Assembly (NCBI GenBank): GCA_023138835.1
Contig: JAGLOP010000004.1
Span: 62,001-126,000 of the forward strand
Source of the DNA: Arcobacteraceae bacterium
GTDB lineage: Bacteria > Campylobacterota > Campylobacteria > Campylobacterales > Arcobacteraceae
Direction: 5' to 3'
DNA: 64,000 nt
Within the stretch, counting starts at the first letter, position 1. Each line of letters begins with the position of its first letter. Below the pieces are notes generated by a model. It was not told the DNA's origin. It saw nothing but the letters and a program-made list of their open reading frames with translations, and did no database searches. Below, one piece after another: positions 55,529 through 64,000 of this stretch. The position numbers and the translations under genes were made by a program.

Positions 55529-57766
55529 ATGCAAAATATAATTAAAAAATTAGATTTAGAAGAATATTTAGAAACTCTGCAAAATCTTTTTGCCAGACAA
55601 AAATCAATCATACTTGAAGGTGATATAAATATTCATCATAAGCTAATATCTCAAATATCTAATTATGATCTAAAGCAACTTCCAAAGGTAGAAAACCTAG
55701 ATTCTGCTTTGATGTATTTAAAAAAGCAAGGTGATTTGAAGCTTTATGAGATTTATGAATTTGTTAAGATTATTAATTATTTTTTATATTTAAAAAGATT
55801 TGATTTCAGTGATAAATTAGGTGAGTGGAATGATAAGATAATTATTCCTGATGAGATAAAAACATTATCAGATGCATTTGATGATACAATTCCGCAGGAA
55901 CGAGGACAAACGGCGAATATAAAAGAAGGCTATGATGAAGATTTAGATCGTGTAAATAAAAATCTTTATGATATAAAAGGGCAAATCAAACAAAGTTTAT
56001 ATGCAACTATAAATAGTAAAAAACTGCAACTTTATCTAGTAGATCATCAAGTACATTTAGTGCATGGTGAACAAGCTATCTTAGTAAGGGCTGGATTTAA
56101 TCATTATCTAAAAGCTAAAGTAGTTGATAGAAGTAGTGCTGGATTTTTTTATGTAATCCCTCATAATGTATCACAGCATAAACAGCGGCAATCTGATTTG
56201 ATAAATCTAAAAGAAGAAATCTTTTATCGATTGTGTAAACAATACTCAAGTATTTTAGGCAAGCATTTGATGTTTTTATCATTTATAAATAAAGAATTTG
56301 ATAGATTTGATCATTATCTTTCAAGGGTTTATTTTGCAAAAAGTGATGATAAAAATTTTATCTTGCCAAATCCTAAGGTTAAAGAGCAAAAACTAATAGA
56401 CTTTAAACATCCTGCTTTACATAATGCAAAGCCTATAAATATTGATTTTACAAAAAGTGTGATTATGATTACAGGTGTGAATGCCGGTGGTAAAACTATG
56501 CTTTTAAAATCAATTTTAAGTGCTGTGTTTATGTCAAAGTATCTTATTCCGTATCATTGTGACGAAGAACAAACAAAAATAGGTAGTTATAAAGATATTC
56601 AAGCTGTTTTAGATGACCCGCAAAGTGTCAAAAATGATATCTCTACATTTGCAGGTCGTATGCTTGAGTTTAGTAAATTGTTTAAAAAATCAAATGCTAT
56701 TGTAGGTGTTGATGAGATTGAATTGGGTACTGACAGTGATGAGGCCGCGTCCCTTTTCAAAGTTATTATTGAGCAGTTAATGGCTAAAAATATCAAAATA
56801 ATCATCACAACCCATCATAAAAGATTGGCTGCTTTGATGGCTGAAAATAGTGATGTAGAATTAATCGCAGCATTGTATGATGAGGCTAATCGTAAACCAA
56901 CCTATGAGTTTATGCAAGGAACTATTGGACAAAGTTATGCTTTTGAAACTGCAAGTCGTTATGGAATACCGCTAAATGTCGTAAAAATGGCGAAAGCTGT
57001 TTATGGAGATGATAAAAACCGTCTTAATGAACTAATTGAGAGAAGCAGTGTATTAGAGCGTGAATATCGACAAAAGATTAAAGATTTAGATGAGCAGATT
57101 GAACAAAATAAGAAATTAAATAAAGCATTAAAAGAGCAAAAAGAAACAGTTGACAATGAAGTATTGGAAGAAAAAAATATTTTACAAAAACAATATCAAG
57201 ATGCAATAGATGAAGCAAAAAAAGCTATCAAAACGACTCAATCAAAAGAGGCACATCAATTATTAAATCTTGCAAATAAAAAAGTAAAAGATATAAAAGT
57301 ACAAAAGCATCAAGAGCCGCTTGATTTAAAAGTAGGTGACAGAGTCAAATATCGAAATAACAAAGGTGTATTAAAATCTATTAAAGGTAAAAAAGCATAT
57401 ATTGAAACAGATGATGGTATAAAGTTGCAAGTGCCGTTAAGTGAACTTAAAAAAAGTGGAAATATGCCTAAAGTTAAGCAAATATCTAAACATGATATCA
57501 AAGTAACAATTGCCAAACCAAAATCTGGACATGTTAAACTAGATTTACACGGACAAAGAGCCGAAGAAGCCATAGCAAATCTTGATAAGTTTATCTCTGA
57601 TAGTTTAATTGCCGGATTTGATGAGATACTTGTATATCATGGAATTGGTACTGGAAAATTATCTTATGCAGTAAAAGTATTTTTAGAACAACATCCAAGT
57701 GTAAAAAGCTTTGAAGATGCTTTGACAGGGCAGGGTGGATTTGGTGCTAAGGTTATAAAATTATAG
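55529..57766 (+). CDS. mutS2: Endonuclease MutS2
   Basis: A 745-residue MutS family ATPase acting in recombination control and oxidative damage repair rather than mismatch repair. It has the MutS core with Walker A ITGVNAGGKTMLLKS, the dimer-interface segment DDPQSVKNDISTFAGRM, and Walker B VGVDEIELGTDSDEA. A coiled coil (about 505-590) follows. The C-terminal Smr nuclease domain (about 670-745) has LDLHGQRAEEA and YHGIGTGKL. There is no N-terminal mismatch-recognition domain. Nine bases separate it from dapE. Confidence 0.95.
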   Translation: MQNIIKKLDLEEYLETLQNLFARQKSIILEGDINIHHKLISQISNYDLKQLPKVENLDSALMYLKKQGDLKLYEIYEFVKIINYFLYLKRFDFSDKLGEWNDKIIIPDEIKTLSDAFDDTIPQERGQTANIKEGYDEDLDRVNKNLYDIKGQIKQSLYATINSKKLQLYLVDHQVHLVHGEQAILVRAGFNHYLKAKVVDRSSAGFFYVIPHNVSQHKQRQSDLINLKEEIFYRLCKQYSSILGKHLMFLSFINKEFDRFDHYLSRVYFAKSDDKNFILPNPKVKEQKLIDFKHPALHNAKPINIDFTKSVIMITGVNAGGKTMLLKSILSAVFMSKYLIPYHCDEEQTKIGSYKDIQAVLDDPQSVKNDISTFAGRMLEFSKLFKKSNAIVGVDEIELGTDSDEAASLFKVIIEQLMAKNIKIIITTHHKRLAALMAENSDVELIAALYDEANRKPTYEFMQGTIGQSYAFETASRYGIPLNVVKMAKAVYGDDKNRLNELIERSSVLEREYRQKIKDLDEQIEQNKKLNKALKEQKETVDNEVLEEKNILQKQYQDAIDEAKKAIKTTQSKEAHQLLNLANKKVKDIKVQKHQEPLDLKVGDRVKYRNNKGVLKSIKGKKAYIETDDGIKLQVPLSELKKSGNMPKVKQISKHDIKVTIAKPKSGHVKLDLHGQRAEEAIANLDKFISDSLIAGFDEILVYHGIGTGKLSYAVKVFLEQHPSVKSFEDALTGQGGFGAKVIKL

Positions 57767-57775
57767 GAAAACAAA

Positions 57776-58876
57776 ATGACACAAATAGAACTTTTTAAAA
57801 AATTATTACAATTTAAATCAATAACTCCAAATGATGATGGTGCATTTGAGTTTATATCTGGGTATTTAGCTGAAGAATGGGAATGTATAGAGTTAGATTT
57901 TGAAGATGTAAAAAATAGATTTTATTATAAAAAATTTAATGAAAACAAACAACATCTTTGTTTCGCAGGACATATAGATGTAGTACCGGCGGGCGAGGGA
58001 TGGGATACTGACCCCTTTGAACCTACTGAAAAAGATGGTGTGATATATGCCAGAGGTACACAAGATATGAAAAGTGGTGTTGCTGCTTTTCTTTATGCTT
58101 GTAAACATATACAATCTTTTGATGGTACATTATCTATTTTATTAACCAGTGATGAAGAGGGTGATGCTGTTAATGGAACCGTTAAAGTTTTGGAGTATTT
58201 AAAAGATAAAGATTTTCTACCTAATTTTGCTGTTGTTGCAGAGCCTACTTGTGAAGATATTTTTGGTGATGCTATCAAAGTAGGGAGAAGAGGAAGTATA
58301 AACGGTGTAATAGAAAAAGTTGGAGTACAAGGTCATGCTGCATATCCTGAAAAAGCAATTAATCCTATTCATAAAGTATCTCAAGTTTTACATAAAATGG
58401 CAGGGGTTAATCTTGATGACGGTGATGAGTTTTTTGCTCCAAGTCAATTTGTAATTACTGATATTCGAGCAGGCATGGAAGTGACAAATGTAACTCCTGC
58501 AAAACTAAAAATGATGTTTAATGTAAGAAACTCTACGAAAACTACAAAAAAAGATGTTGAAGATTTTGTACATAAATATTTTACTGAAATGAATTATAAT
58601 TTAAAAACAACACAGGGTTCATTTCCCTTTATGACAAATAAAGATTCTAAAGTTATATCTGCTGTTGATGATGCTATTAAAGAAGTTACAGGCATTCAAA
58701 CTAAACACAGCACAGCTGGCGGTACCAGCGATGCAAGGTTTTTTGGTCAGTTTAAGGTGGACACGGTTGAGTTTGGTGTGATAAACGATACCATACATTC
58801 ATTAAATGAAAGAACGACAATAAAAGAAGTAGAAGATTTAACTAAGGTTTTTGAAGTTTTAATAAGTAAATTTTAG
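57776..58876 (+). CDS. dapE: Succinyl-diaminopimelate desuccinylase
   Basis: Releases LL-diaminopimelate from its N-succinyl form for lysine and peptidoglycan. The two-zinc site of M20 enzymes is visible: FAGHIDVVPAGEGWDTDPF (His, Asp), RGTQDMKSGVAAF (bridging Asp), TSDEEGD (Glu pair), AEPT (Glu) and INDTIHSLNE (final His). GGTSDARF is the DapE-specific segment. Length (366 residues) is normal. Confidence 0.95.
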   Translation: MTQIELFKKLLQFKSITPNDDGAFEFISGYLAEEWECIELDFEDVKNRFYYKKFNENKQHLCFAGHIDVVPAGEGWDTDPFEPTEKDGVIYARGTQDMKSGVAAFLYACKHIQSFDGTLSILLTSDEEGDAVNGTVKVLEYLKDKDFLPNFAVVAEPTCEDIFGDAIKVGRRGSINGVIEKVGVQGHAAYPEKAINPIHKVSQVLHKMAGVNLDDGDEFFAPSQFVITDIRAGMEVTNVTPAKLKMMFNVRNSTKTTKKDVEDFVHKYFTEMNYNLKTTQGSFPFMTNKDSKVISAVDDAIKEVTGIQTKHSTAGGTSDARFFGQFKVDTVEFGVINDTIHSLNERTTIKEVEDLTKVFEVLISKF

Positions 58877-58930
58877 TTTTTATTATAAACCATTTTATGG
58901 TATAGTTTGTATATAAAGCTGGAGTTTATT

Positions 58931-60115
58931 ATGGATAATTTAAAGCAAAAAATATTTAAAAATATTGAATTAATTAATCAGGAAGCTATACAAGTCAGGC
59001 ATGAAATACACTCTCATCCTGAATTATCCGGATCTGAGAAGGGTACGAGGGATTTAGTTAAAACTATTTTGAGTCGCTATGGATACAAAATTCGTGAGTT
59101 TAAAAATCATTTTGGTTTGGTGGTTGAACATATAAATAATCCAAAATTAAAAACAGTAGCAATTAGGGCAGATATGGATGCTCTGCCAATGGATGAGCAG
59201 ACAAATGTATCGTATAGTTCAACTGTACCAAATGTGATGCATGCTTGTGGTCATGACAGTCATACAGCAATTGCTTTGGGTCTTGCTATGGCAATAGGAG
59301 ATATAAAAGATAAATTAAATGGGAATATAAAATTTATTTTTCAACCTTCTGAAGAGACAAAAGATGGTGGAAGTTCTGAGCTTATAGAAGACGGTGCATT
59401 AGATAATGTTGATATGATTTTTGGACTTCATGCATATCCCTATCTTAAAACTGGTCAAGTTGGGTATAAATATGGTGTGATGATGGCATCAGCTGATGTT
59501 TTTACAATTGAAGTTTTTGGTAAGTCATCACACGGGGCTCGTCCTCACGAGGGAGTCGATGCTATATTAGTGACTTCAATGATTGTCAATTCTCTTAATC
59601 ATATCGTTTCACGAAGAATTGATCCTCTGCATCCTGCTGTAATCTCTTTGGGCACAATTGAGGGTGGAACAGCACCAAATATAATATGTAATCATGTTTT
59701 ACTAAAAGGAACTGTTAGAACTATAAATGAAGAGGTACGAAAAAATATATCAAATATGATGAAAGAATCAATTGATGGAGTTTGTAAATCTATGGGTGCA
59801 AACTATAATTTCGATTATGAGTTTGGACAACCTGAGCTTATTAATGGGAAAGCGGCTACTGATATTATAGTTCAATCAGCTTGTGAAGTAGTATCAGATG
59901 AAAATTGTATAGATTTAGTTGATCCTGTAATGGGTGGGGAAGATTTCTCAGAATATCTTCAAAAAGTCAGCGGGGCTTTTTTTAGATTAGGAACTTGCAG
60001 TGAAGATAAGGGTACTTGTGTGCCACAACACAATAGCAGATTTAATGTTGATGATGATGCACTTAAGATTGGTATGAAAATTCTTGGACTTTCAGTTTTG
60101 AAGGCTTTAAAGTGA
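58931..60115 (+). CDS. hipO: M20 family amidohydrolase (hippurate hydrolase-like)
   Basis: A metal-dependent amidohydrolase of 394 residues in the hippuricase/N-acyl amino acid hydrolase group. Metal-binding residues are in HACGHDSHTA, QPSEE (Glu), FGLHAYPYL and VMGGEDFSEY. IRADMDALPM is the family strand. The ATG at 58931 is chosen because GGAG lies at 58922-58925; an in-frame ATG 24 bases upstream lacks a ribosome site. The true substrate cannot be told from other N-acyl amino acids. It overlaps the next gene by 4 bases, an unusual partner. Confidence 0.85.
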   Translation: MDNLKQKIFKNIELINQEAIQVRHEIHSHPELSGSEKGTRDLVKTILSRYGYKIREFKNHFGLVVEHINNPKLKTVAIRADMDALPMDEQTNVSYSSTVPNVMHACGHDSHTAIALGLAMAIGDIKDKLNGNIKFIFQPSEETKDGGSSELIEDGALDNVDMIFGLHAYPYLKTGQVGYKYGVMMASADVFTIEVFGKSSHGARPHEGVDAILVTSMIVNSLNHIVSRRIDPLHPAVISLGTIEGGTAPNIICNHVLLKGTVRTINEEVRKNISNMMKESIDGVCKSMGANYNFDYEFGQPELINGKAATDIIVQSACEVVSDENCIDLVDPVMGGEDFSEYLQKVSGAFFRLGTCSEDKGTCVPQHNSRFNVDDDALKIGMKILGLSVLKALK

Positions 60116-61581
60116 AAAACAGCATAACATTAAAAGTACCAAATGAGTATAATTATTTTAAGATAATTAAAAAAACCATTAAAACTCTGGCGCATAAAAT
60201 TAATTTTAATAAAAAAGATTTAGAACAGTTAATAAATGCTTCAAAAGAGATATTTGATAATGCGGTAGAACATGCATATTTAGAAAACCACGGTTTTATA
60301 GAAGTTGATTTTCATCTATTTAAATATGGTATTAGAGTAGATATTAGAGATTGGGGAGTGCCAATATCAAAGCATAGACCAAAAGAGATAATTCACACGA
60401 CAAAAAGCGGCTTTAGTAGAACAAAAGATTTGGTAAATAATTTTAGGTACTATAATCTTGGGAAAGAGGGTAAGAAATTTTCCCTTATAAAATATAAATT
60501 AAAATCTAAAAAGCATAAAATTACAAGTTTTCAAAATATTAAAATAGATGAAAAAGATAAAGTGGATCATAGCAATAAAACTATAAAAGTGAGAAATTTT
60601 CAAAAAGGTGATGAGGAGGGTATCTCAAAATTAATTTATGAAAATTATGGTCATAGTTATATAAAAGAACTCTTTTATTATCCAAGTGAAATACTGAATA
60701 ATGAAGATAAAAAGTTTTATTCTATTGTAGCTTTGGACTCAAAAGAAAATAAACTTGTAGGGCATTTTGCACTTCTAGTTGCAAATGATTCTAATATTGC
60801 TGAAATTGGTATAGCAGTGGTTAGTCCTCAATATAAAGGGTTAGGTATTATGAATAAAATGTTTGATGCTTTAATAGTACAGGCAAATAAATTAAATCTA
60901 GATGCAATATATGGTGAGGCAATAATGTATCATAACTTTAGTCAAAAAAGTAATGCTTCACATAAGTTTTGTGAAACTGCTTTAGAATATGGTAAGTTCC
61001 CTTCTGATATTCAAATTAAAAATAATAAAAATGCTCAATTGTTAAAACGAGGTTCAATTCTTATTTGTTATAAATTACTTAAAGTGCAAAATAAGGTAAT
61101 ATATTTGCCAAAATCTTATTCTCGTGAAATTAAAAAAGTTTATGATAATTGCTCAAAGATAAAATATAAGATAGAACTAAAAAAAGACAAACCAAATAAA
61201 ACAACTAAAATTTATAACAATTTCAATCCGATTTTTAATATTTCAATAATTGTAGTAGATAAATATGGTGATGATTTTAATATTAAATTTAGACAAATCT
61301 TTCAACAGTTGCAAACAAAACACTGCGAAGTGATATTTGTTCATATTAATTTAGAAGATATTGGTTTTAGTATAAATAAAATTATGACATCCTTACATCA
61401 AAGAGGTTTTTTCTATTCAGGAGTTTTACCTTTATTTCACAATAATAAAGATTATTTACAATTACAATACCATAATAGTGAAGCTATAACAGATAAAAAT
61501 GTAGTATGTTATACAAAATATTGTAAGAAATTATTCAACTTTATCAAGCAAGACAAGCTTGATAAGTCTATTGTTTTATGA
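60112..61581 (+). CDS. Fusion of RsbW-like ATP-binding domain and GNAT acetyltransferase
   Basis: A 489-residue protein. Residues 1-140 resemble an anti-sigma/RsbW-type HATPase: the N-box ASKEIFDNAVEHAY and the G1-like IRDWGVPIS are visible. Residues about 155-300 are a GNAT fold with AEIGIAVVSPQYKGLGIMNKMFDALI as acetyl-CoA-binding motif. The last part (330-489) is a conserved-looking region I cannot name. Such proteins may link nucleotide-dependent partner switching to acetyl transfer; the target is unknown. It starts with GTG overlapping the M20 hydrolase stop (GTGA). Confidence 0.75.
   Translation: MKNSITLKVPNEYNYFKIIKKTIKTLAHKINFNKKDLEQLINASKEIFDNAVEHAYLENHGFIEVDFHLFKYGIRVDIRDWGVPISKHRPKEIIHTTKSGFSRTKDLVNNFRYYNLGKEGKKFSLIKYKLKSKKHKITSFQNIKIDEKDKVDHSNKTIKVRNFQKGDEEGISKLIYENYGHSYIKELFYYPSEILNNEDKKFYSIVALDSKENKLVGHFALLVANDSNIAEIGIAVVSPQYKGLGIMNKMFDALIVQANKLNLDAIYGEAIMYHNFSQKSNASHKFCETALEYGKFPSDIQIKNNKNAQLLKRGSILICYKLLKVQNKVIYLPKSYSREIKKVYDNCSKIKYKIELKKDKPNKTTKIYNNFNPIFNISIIVVDKYGDDFNIKFRQIFQQLQTKHCEVIFVHINLEDIGFSINKIMTSLHQRGFFYSGVLPLFHNNKDYLQLQYHNSEAITDKNVVCYTKYCKKLFNFIKQDKLDKSIVL
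61541..61578 (+). terminator. Hairpin inside the 3' end of the HATPase-GNAT gene
   Basis: TTATCAAGC (61541-61549) and GCTTGATAA (61557-61565) form a perfect 9-base stem with a 7-base loop, followed by GTCTATTGTTTTA. It lies in the last codons of the gene and could terminate the + strand transcript. The symmetric stem could also act on the minus-strand gene that ends at 61588. Confidence 0.45.
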
Positions 61582-61587
61582 AGTTAA

Positions 61588-62007
61588 TTAAAAGGCAAAC
61601 ATTAGTTGAGAAAGTAATATAATAGTTACAACTAAAATAAATGGGAACCTATGCGATGTGAATACAAATGGTTGTATTCCAAAAAATACTTGCAAGACTC
61701 CTCTTAATCCAAGCCAACCACCTAAAAATATTTTTATTGATAAAATAATTTGAAAGGTACTAAAACCATCAGGAGATATTTCACCAAAAACTTGCGATGC
61801 AAGATAAAGACCAGAAGCAACAGCTACAATTAATGCTTTTGGAACTAATTGCTTTGTAAATAAAGCAAAATATTTTCTAACCTCTGTATATTTCTCAGGG
61901 GATAAAGTTTTCTGCATTCTCATTAAAATTAAATTATCTGTGATTAAAAATCCACCATAAATAAAAACTGAAAAGATATGTATGATATGTATAAATGTAT
62001 ATGTCAT
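61588..62007 (-). CDS. Small integral membrane protein, CopD/DUF2269-like
   Basis: A membrane protein of about 139 residues with four predicted helices (TFIHIIHIFSVFIYGGFLI, LIVAVASGLYLAS, IILSIKIFLGGWLGLRGVLQVF, ILVVTIILLSQLMF). The early histidine pair HIIHI in helix 1 resembles CopD-like or DUF2269 heme/copper membrane proteins. The ATG at 62007 is chosen over 62046 because AAGG lies 9 bases before it and the protein then begins directly with the first helix. Function unknown. Confidence 0.6.
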   Translation of the reverse strand: MTYTFIHIIHIFSVFIYGGFLITDNLILMRMQKTLSPEKYTEVRKYFALFTKQLVPKALIVAVASGLYLASQVFGEISPDGFSTFQIILSIKIFLGGWLGLRGVLQVFFGIQPFVFTSHRFPFILVVTIILLSQLMFAF

Positions 62008-62107
62008 ATTGAAGTACCTTGATATAAAAATTTTATTTTTTTGCATTGTATCAAAATTTTATTTAATACATATTTAGATAAACTTTGTCTATGAAAGAAA
62101 TTCAAAT

Positions 62108-63226
62108 ATGAGAGTTGTATTGTTTGTAACAATTTTTTTAATAGTTTTTATGTTGTTGAATCTTTATATATCAAAAAGGTTAATTGCGAAACTTGATCTA
62201 AAGAAAAATATTAAATCTTACCTTAATATTTTTTTAGTTATTAATTTTATCGGTATTATTGGATATATGGTCGCAAGATATTATGTGGATATTTCCAACT
62301 GGTTGTATTTTCTAGTTTCAATCCCTATGGGTATATTGTTTTTACTTTTTTGTACAACTTTGATATATGATATATCAAGAGTTTTATTAACAAAAATACC
62401 AATCTCACATTCAAGAAGAAAGTTTTTTAAAAAATCTTTAGATATCTCATCTTTAGTAATGGCAACAGCACTTAGCGCAAGGTCAATTTATGAAGCAAGG
62501 TTTGTTCAAATAGAAAAAGTAAATATTAAAATTAATAATTTAAAACAATCATATAAAATAGTTCAATTAAGTGATTTGCATATTGGTGGACTTATTAATG
62601 CAAAATTCATTAAAGATATTGTCCAAAGAATAAATAAGTTAAATGCCCATTTGGTGGTAATAACCGGTGATTTAGTTGATGTAGAGATATCTTATGCAAA
62701 AGAAGCACTAAGTGAGCTAAAAAATTTGAACTCTAAATATGGTACATATTTTATAGTGGGAAATCATGAATATTTTCATGGATTAACAAAAATAGTTGAT
62801 GAAGTAAAATCTTTAGGTATAACAGTACTTGAAAATGAAAATATCTATATAGGGAAAGAGGGTAGAGGATTTAATTTAGCTGGTGTGTATGATATAATGG
62901 GATATAGAATAGGTAAATATGAACCTGATTTAAATAAAGCATTATTAAATAAAGAAGATTCACCAACTATACTTTTAGCACATCAGCCAAAATATATCCA
63001 AGAGGTTAAAGAGGGTGTAGATTTGATTTTGAGCGGTCATACTCATGGTGGACAACTATATCCATTTAGATTTTTGGTGAAACTGCAACAACCATATATA
63101 AGTGGTTTACATCAACATAGTAAAAATTTACAAATATATGTAAATAAAGGGACAGGCTTTTGGGGACCGCCAATGAGACTTGGGGCTAGTTCAGAGATAA
63201 CTGAAATAGTACTTGAATCAAGTTAA
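62108..63226 (+). CDS. Membrane-anchored metallophosphoesterase (YkuE-like)
   Basis: A 372-residue calcineurin-like phosphoesterase. Three N-terminal hydrophobic helices (about 1-105) and a further short one (SLVMATALSARSIYEA) precede the catalytic domain. The five metal motifs are intact: LSDLHIG, TGDLVD, VGNHEY, AHQPK and SGHTHGGQ. Relatives act on lipid-linked or nucleotide phosphates; the substrate is not predictable. It converges with the following gene, 4 bases overlapping. Confidence 0.88.
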   Translation: MRVVLFVTIFLIVFMLLNLYISKRLIAKLDLKKNIKSYLNIFLVINFIGIIGYMVARYYVDISNWLYFLVSIPMGILFLLFCTTLIYDISRVLLTKIPISHSRRKFFKKSLDISSLVMATALSARSIYEARFVQIEKVNIKINNLKQSYKIVQLSDLHIGGLINAKFIKDIVQRINKLNAHLVVITGDLVDVEISYAKEALSELKNLNSKYGTYFIVGNHEYFHGLTKIVDEVKSLGITVLENENIYIGKEGRGFNLAGVYDIMGYRIGKYEPDLNKALLNKEDSPTILLAHQPKYIQEVKEGVDLILSGHTHGGQLYPFRFLVKLQQPYISGLHQHSKNLQIYVNKGTGFWGPPMRLGASSEITEIVLESS

Positions 63227-63999
63227 TTATTGTCTTTTCGTTTTTTCCATTGAGAGTAAGTGGTGTTAATATTGTGTTCTTCCCTCATTTTTGTAAAGTC
63301 TTCTTTTATGGTTATTTTACAAACAATAGTCTCCATTGATTTAAGATTATCATCTTCTAACTCCTCTTCTAGCTGAGCATATTTACATATTAGTTCATCG
63401 AATATGTAATTGTAGTCATATGAATTTTCATCTTTACTATTTAAAATCTTTTTAATCATTAACCAATTATTGAAAACTTTATCCCAGATAATATGTTGTT
63501 GTGGAGTTATGCATATATTATTAATAATATCTTTCCATTTATACAATCCAAAATATGCTTGATGATTTTTAAACAGCTCCTCAATCCACCAATCTTCGTA
63601 TTTTGGTAATCCGCTAAAAGTTTTCTTTTTAGGATTCTCTTTGCCTTCCTCACCTAAAGATTCATTATATTCATCTATAGATTCTATTATATTTTGTACA
63701 AGGATTGAAAAGTGAAGTATAACTATTGGAATATATGAGTCTAAAAAAAGAAAATGCTTTAGGTCTTTATCATCAGGCAATGCATCTACTCTTTTAGTAA
63801 AATCACTTTTAATAACATCAAACTCTTTTTCTAATACAGTTACTTCTCTTATATTATTTCTTAGCACTACATCAGATAAAGAAACAAGTTCTGAATCATC
63901 ATAATTAACTTCATCAGGAAGTTCGTCAAGAATCATCATAGCTTCTAATAGTTGATTTCTTTTTAGATTTTTATTCCTTTTTAATCTAATTTTTTGGAG
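63223..63999 (-). CDS. Hypothetical protein, cut by the window edge
   Basis: I do not recognise this family. An ATG at 63939 would give 238 residues, but the frame stays open to the window edge. The extra residues (KIRLKRNKNLKRNQLLEA) look like real coding sequence, so the start probably lies outside. The protein is acidic and mostly helical, with many Trp and charged residues (KYEDWWIEELFKNHQAYFG), no membrane segment and no signal peptide. No catalytic motif is apparent. Confidence 0.6.
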   Translation of the reverse strand, partial: LQKIRLKRNKNLKRNQLLEAMMILDELPDEVNYDDSELVSLSDVVLRNNIREVTVLEKEFDVIKSDFTKRVDALPDDKDLKHFLFLDSYIPIVILHFSILVQNIIESIDEYNESLGEEGKENPKKKTFSGLPKYEDWWIEELFKNHQAYFGLYKWKDIINNICITPQQHIIWDKVFNNWLMIKKILNSKDENSYDYNYIFDELICKYAQLEEELEDDNLKSMETIVCKITIKEDFTKMREEHNINTTYSQWKKRKDNN

Positions 64000-64000
64000 T

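Noticed and set aside
54814-55611. Long open frame on the minus strand
   Set aside because: It is antisense to the bioV end, mogA and the start of mutS2, all of which have clear family motifs. Its translation is rich in Ser, Ile and Phe without any domain.
1-64000. tRNA, rRNA, CRISPR arrays and intact transposases
   Set aside because: Gaps between genes were read for cloverleaf, spaced-repeat and transposase signatures; none was found.

Overview
This window comes from an AT-rich bacterium that is most likely a member of the Campylobacterota (Epsilonproteobacteria); the genus cannot be fixed from sequence alone. The best evidence is the gene order aroB - MscS channel - mtaB - FtsH-like ATPase - bioV, which I recall as conserved in Helicobacter and its relatives. 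Other support comes from the short BioV esterase, the compact YrdC-like protein, the extended -10 promoters without a clear -35, and many histidine kinases with an AHQWRQPL H-box. No rRNA, tRNA, CRISPR array, phage or intact insertion sequence was seen. Genes are densely packed and no gap exceeds about 220 bases.

Layout. 1-4.0 kb: the end of pcm, a membrane-embedded spermidine-synthase-like protein, a nitroreductase and a SemiSWEET transporter. 4.1-12.6 kb: a co-directional cluster of acetyl-CoA synthetase, pyruvate dehydrogenase-type E1 alpha, E1 beta and E2, a free acyl carrier protein, an AmrS-type radical SAM enzyme, alanine dehydrogenase, and a three-domain protein (AMP-ligase C-terminal-like + ACP + PlsC acyltransferase). 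It reads as a route from alanine, pyruvate or acetate to acyl groups that may be carried on ACP and placed on lipid. 12.6-18.8 kb: an Atg22-like MFS transporter, a glycerophosphodiesterase, a DUF2459 protein, a small-multidrug-export-like protein and a P2-type cation ATPase.

18.9-36.4 kb: a signalling island, all on the + strand and visibly AT-richer than the 4-12 kb cluster. It holds six histidine kinases with different sensors (receiver-coupled, c-type heme DUF3365, dCache_3, GAF/PAS, dCache-like, cytosolic). It also holds two free response regulators, a chemoreceptor with a zinc-binding-like periplasmic motif, a diguanylate cyclase, a REC-GGDEF-EAL protein and an ODP-like di-iron sensor. 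Signs of recent turnover are a homopolymer frameshift in one kinase, two kinase-tail relics and a nearly identical 270-bp tract shared by two kinases.

36.5-45.1 kb: a complete bidirectional NAD-linked [NiFe] hydrogenase operon, hoxEFUYH plus the maturation protease hoxW. A seventh AHQWRQPL kinase is translationally coupled to it, followed by a convergent diguanylate cyclase. 45.2-64 kb: core genes (carB, a YrdC-like protein, aroB, MscS, mtaB, FtsH-like ATPase, bioV, mogA, mutS2, dapE). These are followed by an M20 amidohydrolase, a HATPase-GNAT fusion, a small membrane protein, a metallophosphoesterase and an unknown protein cut by the window edge.

The most interesting items are the pyruvate dehydrogenase/ACP/acyltransferase cluster, the ODP-kinase-c-di-GMP module, a 22-bp element placed at the same distance from the -10 boxes of two signalling genes, the phase-variation-like frameshift, and the periplasmic CZB-like motif.
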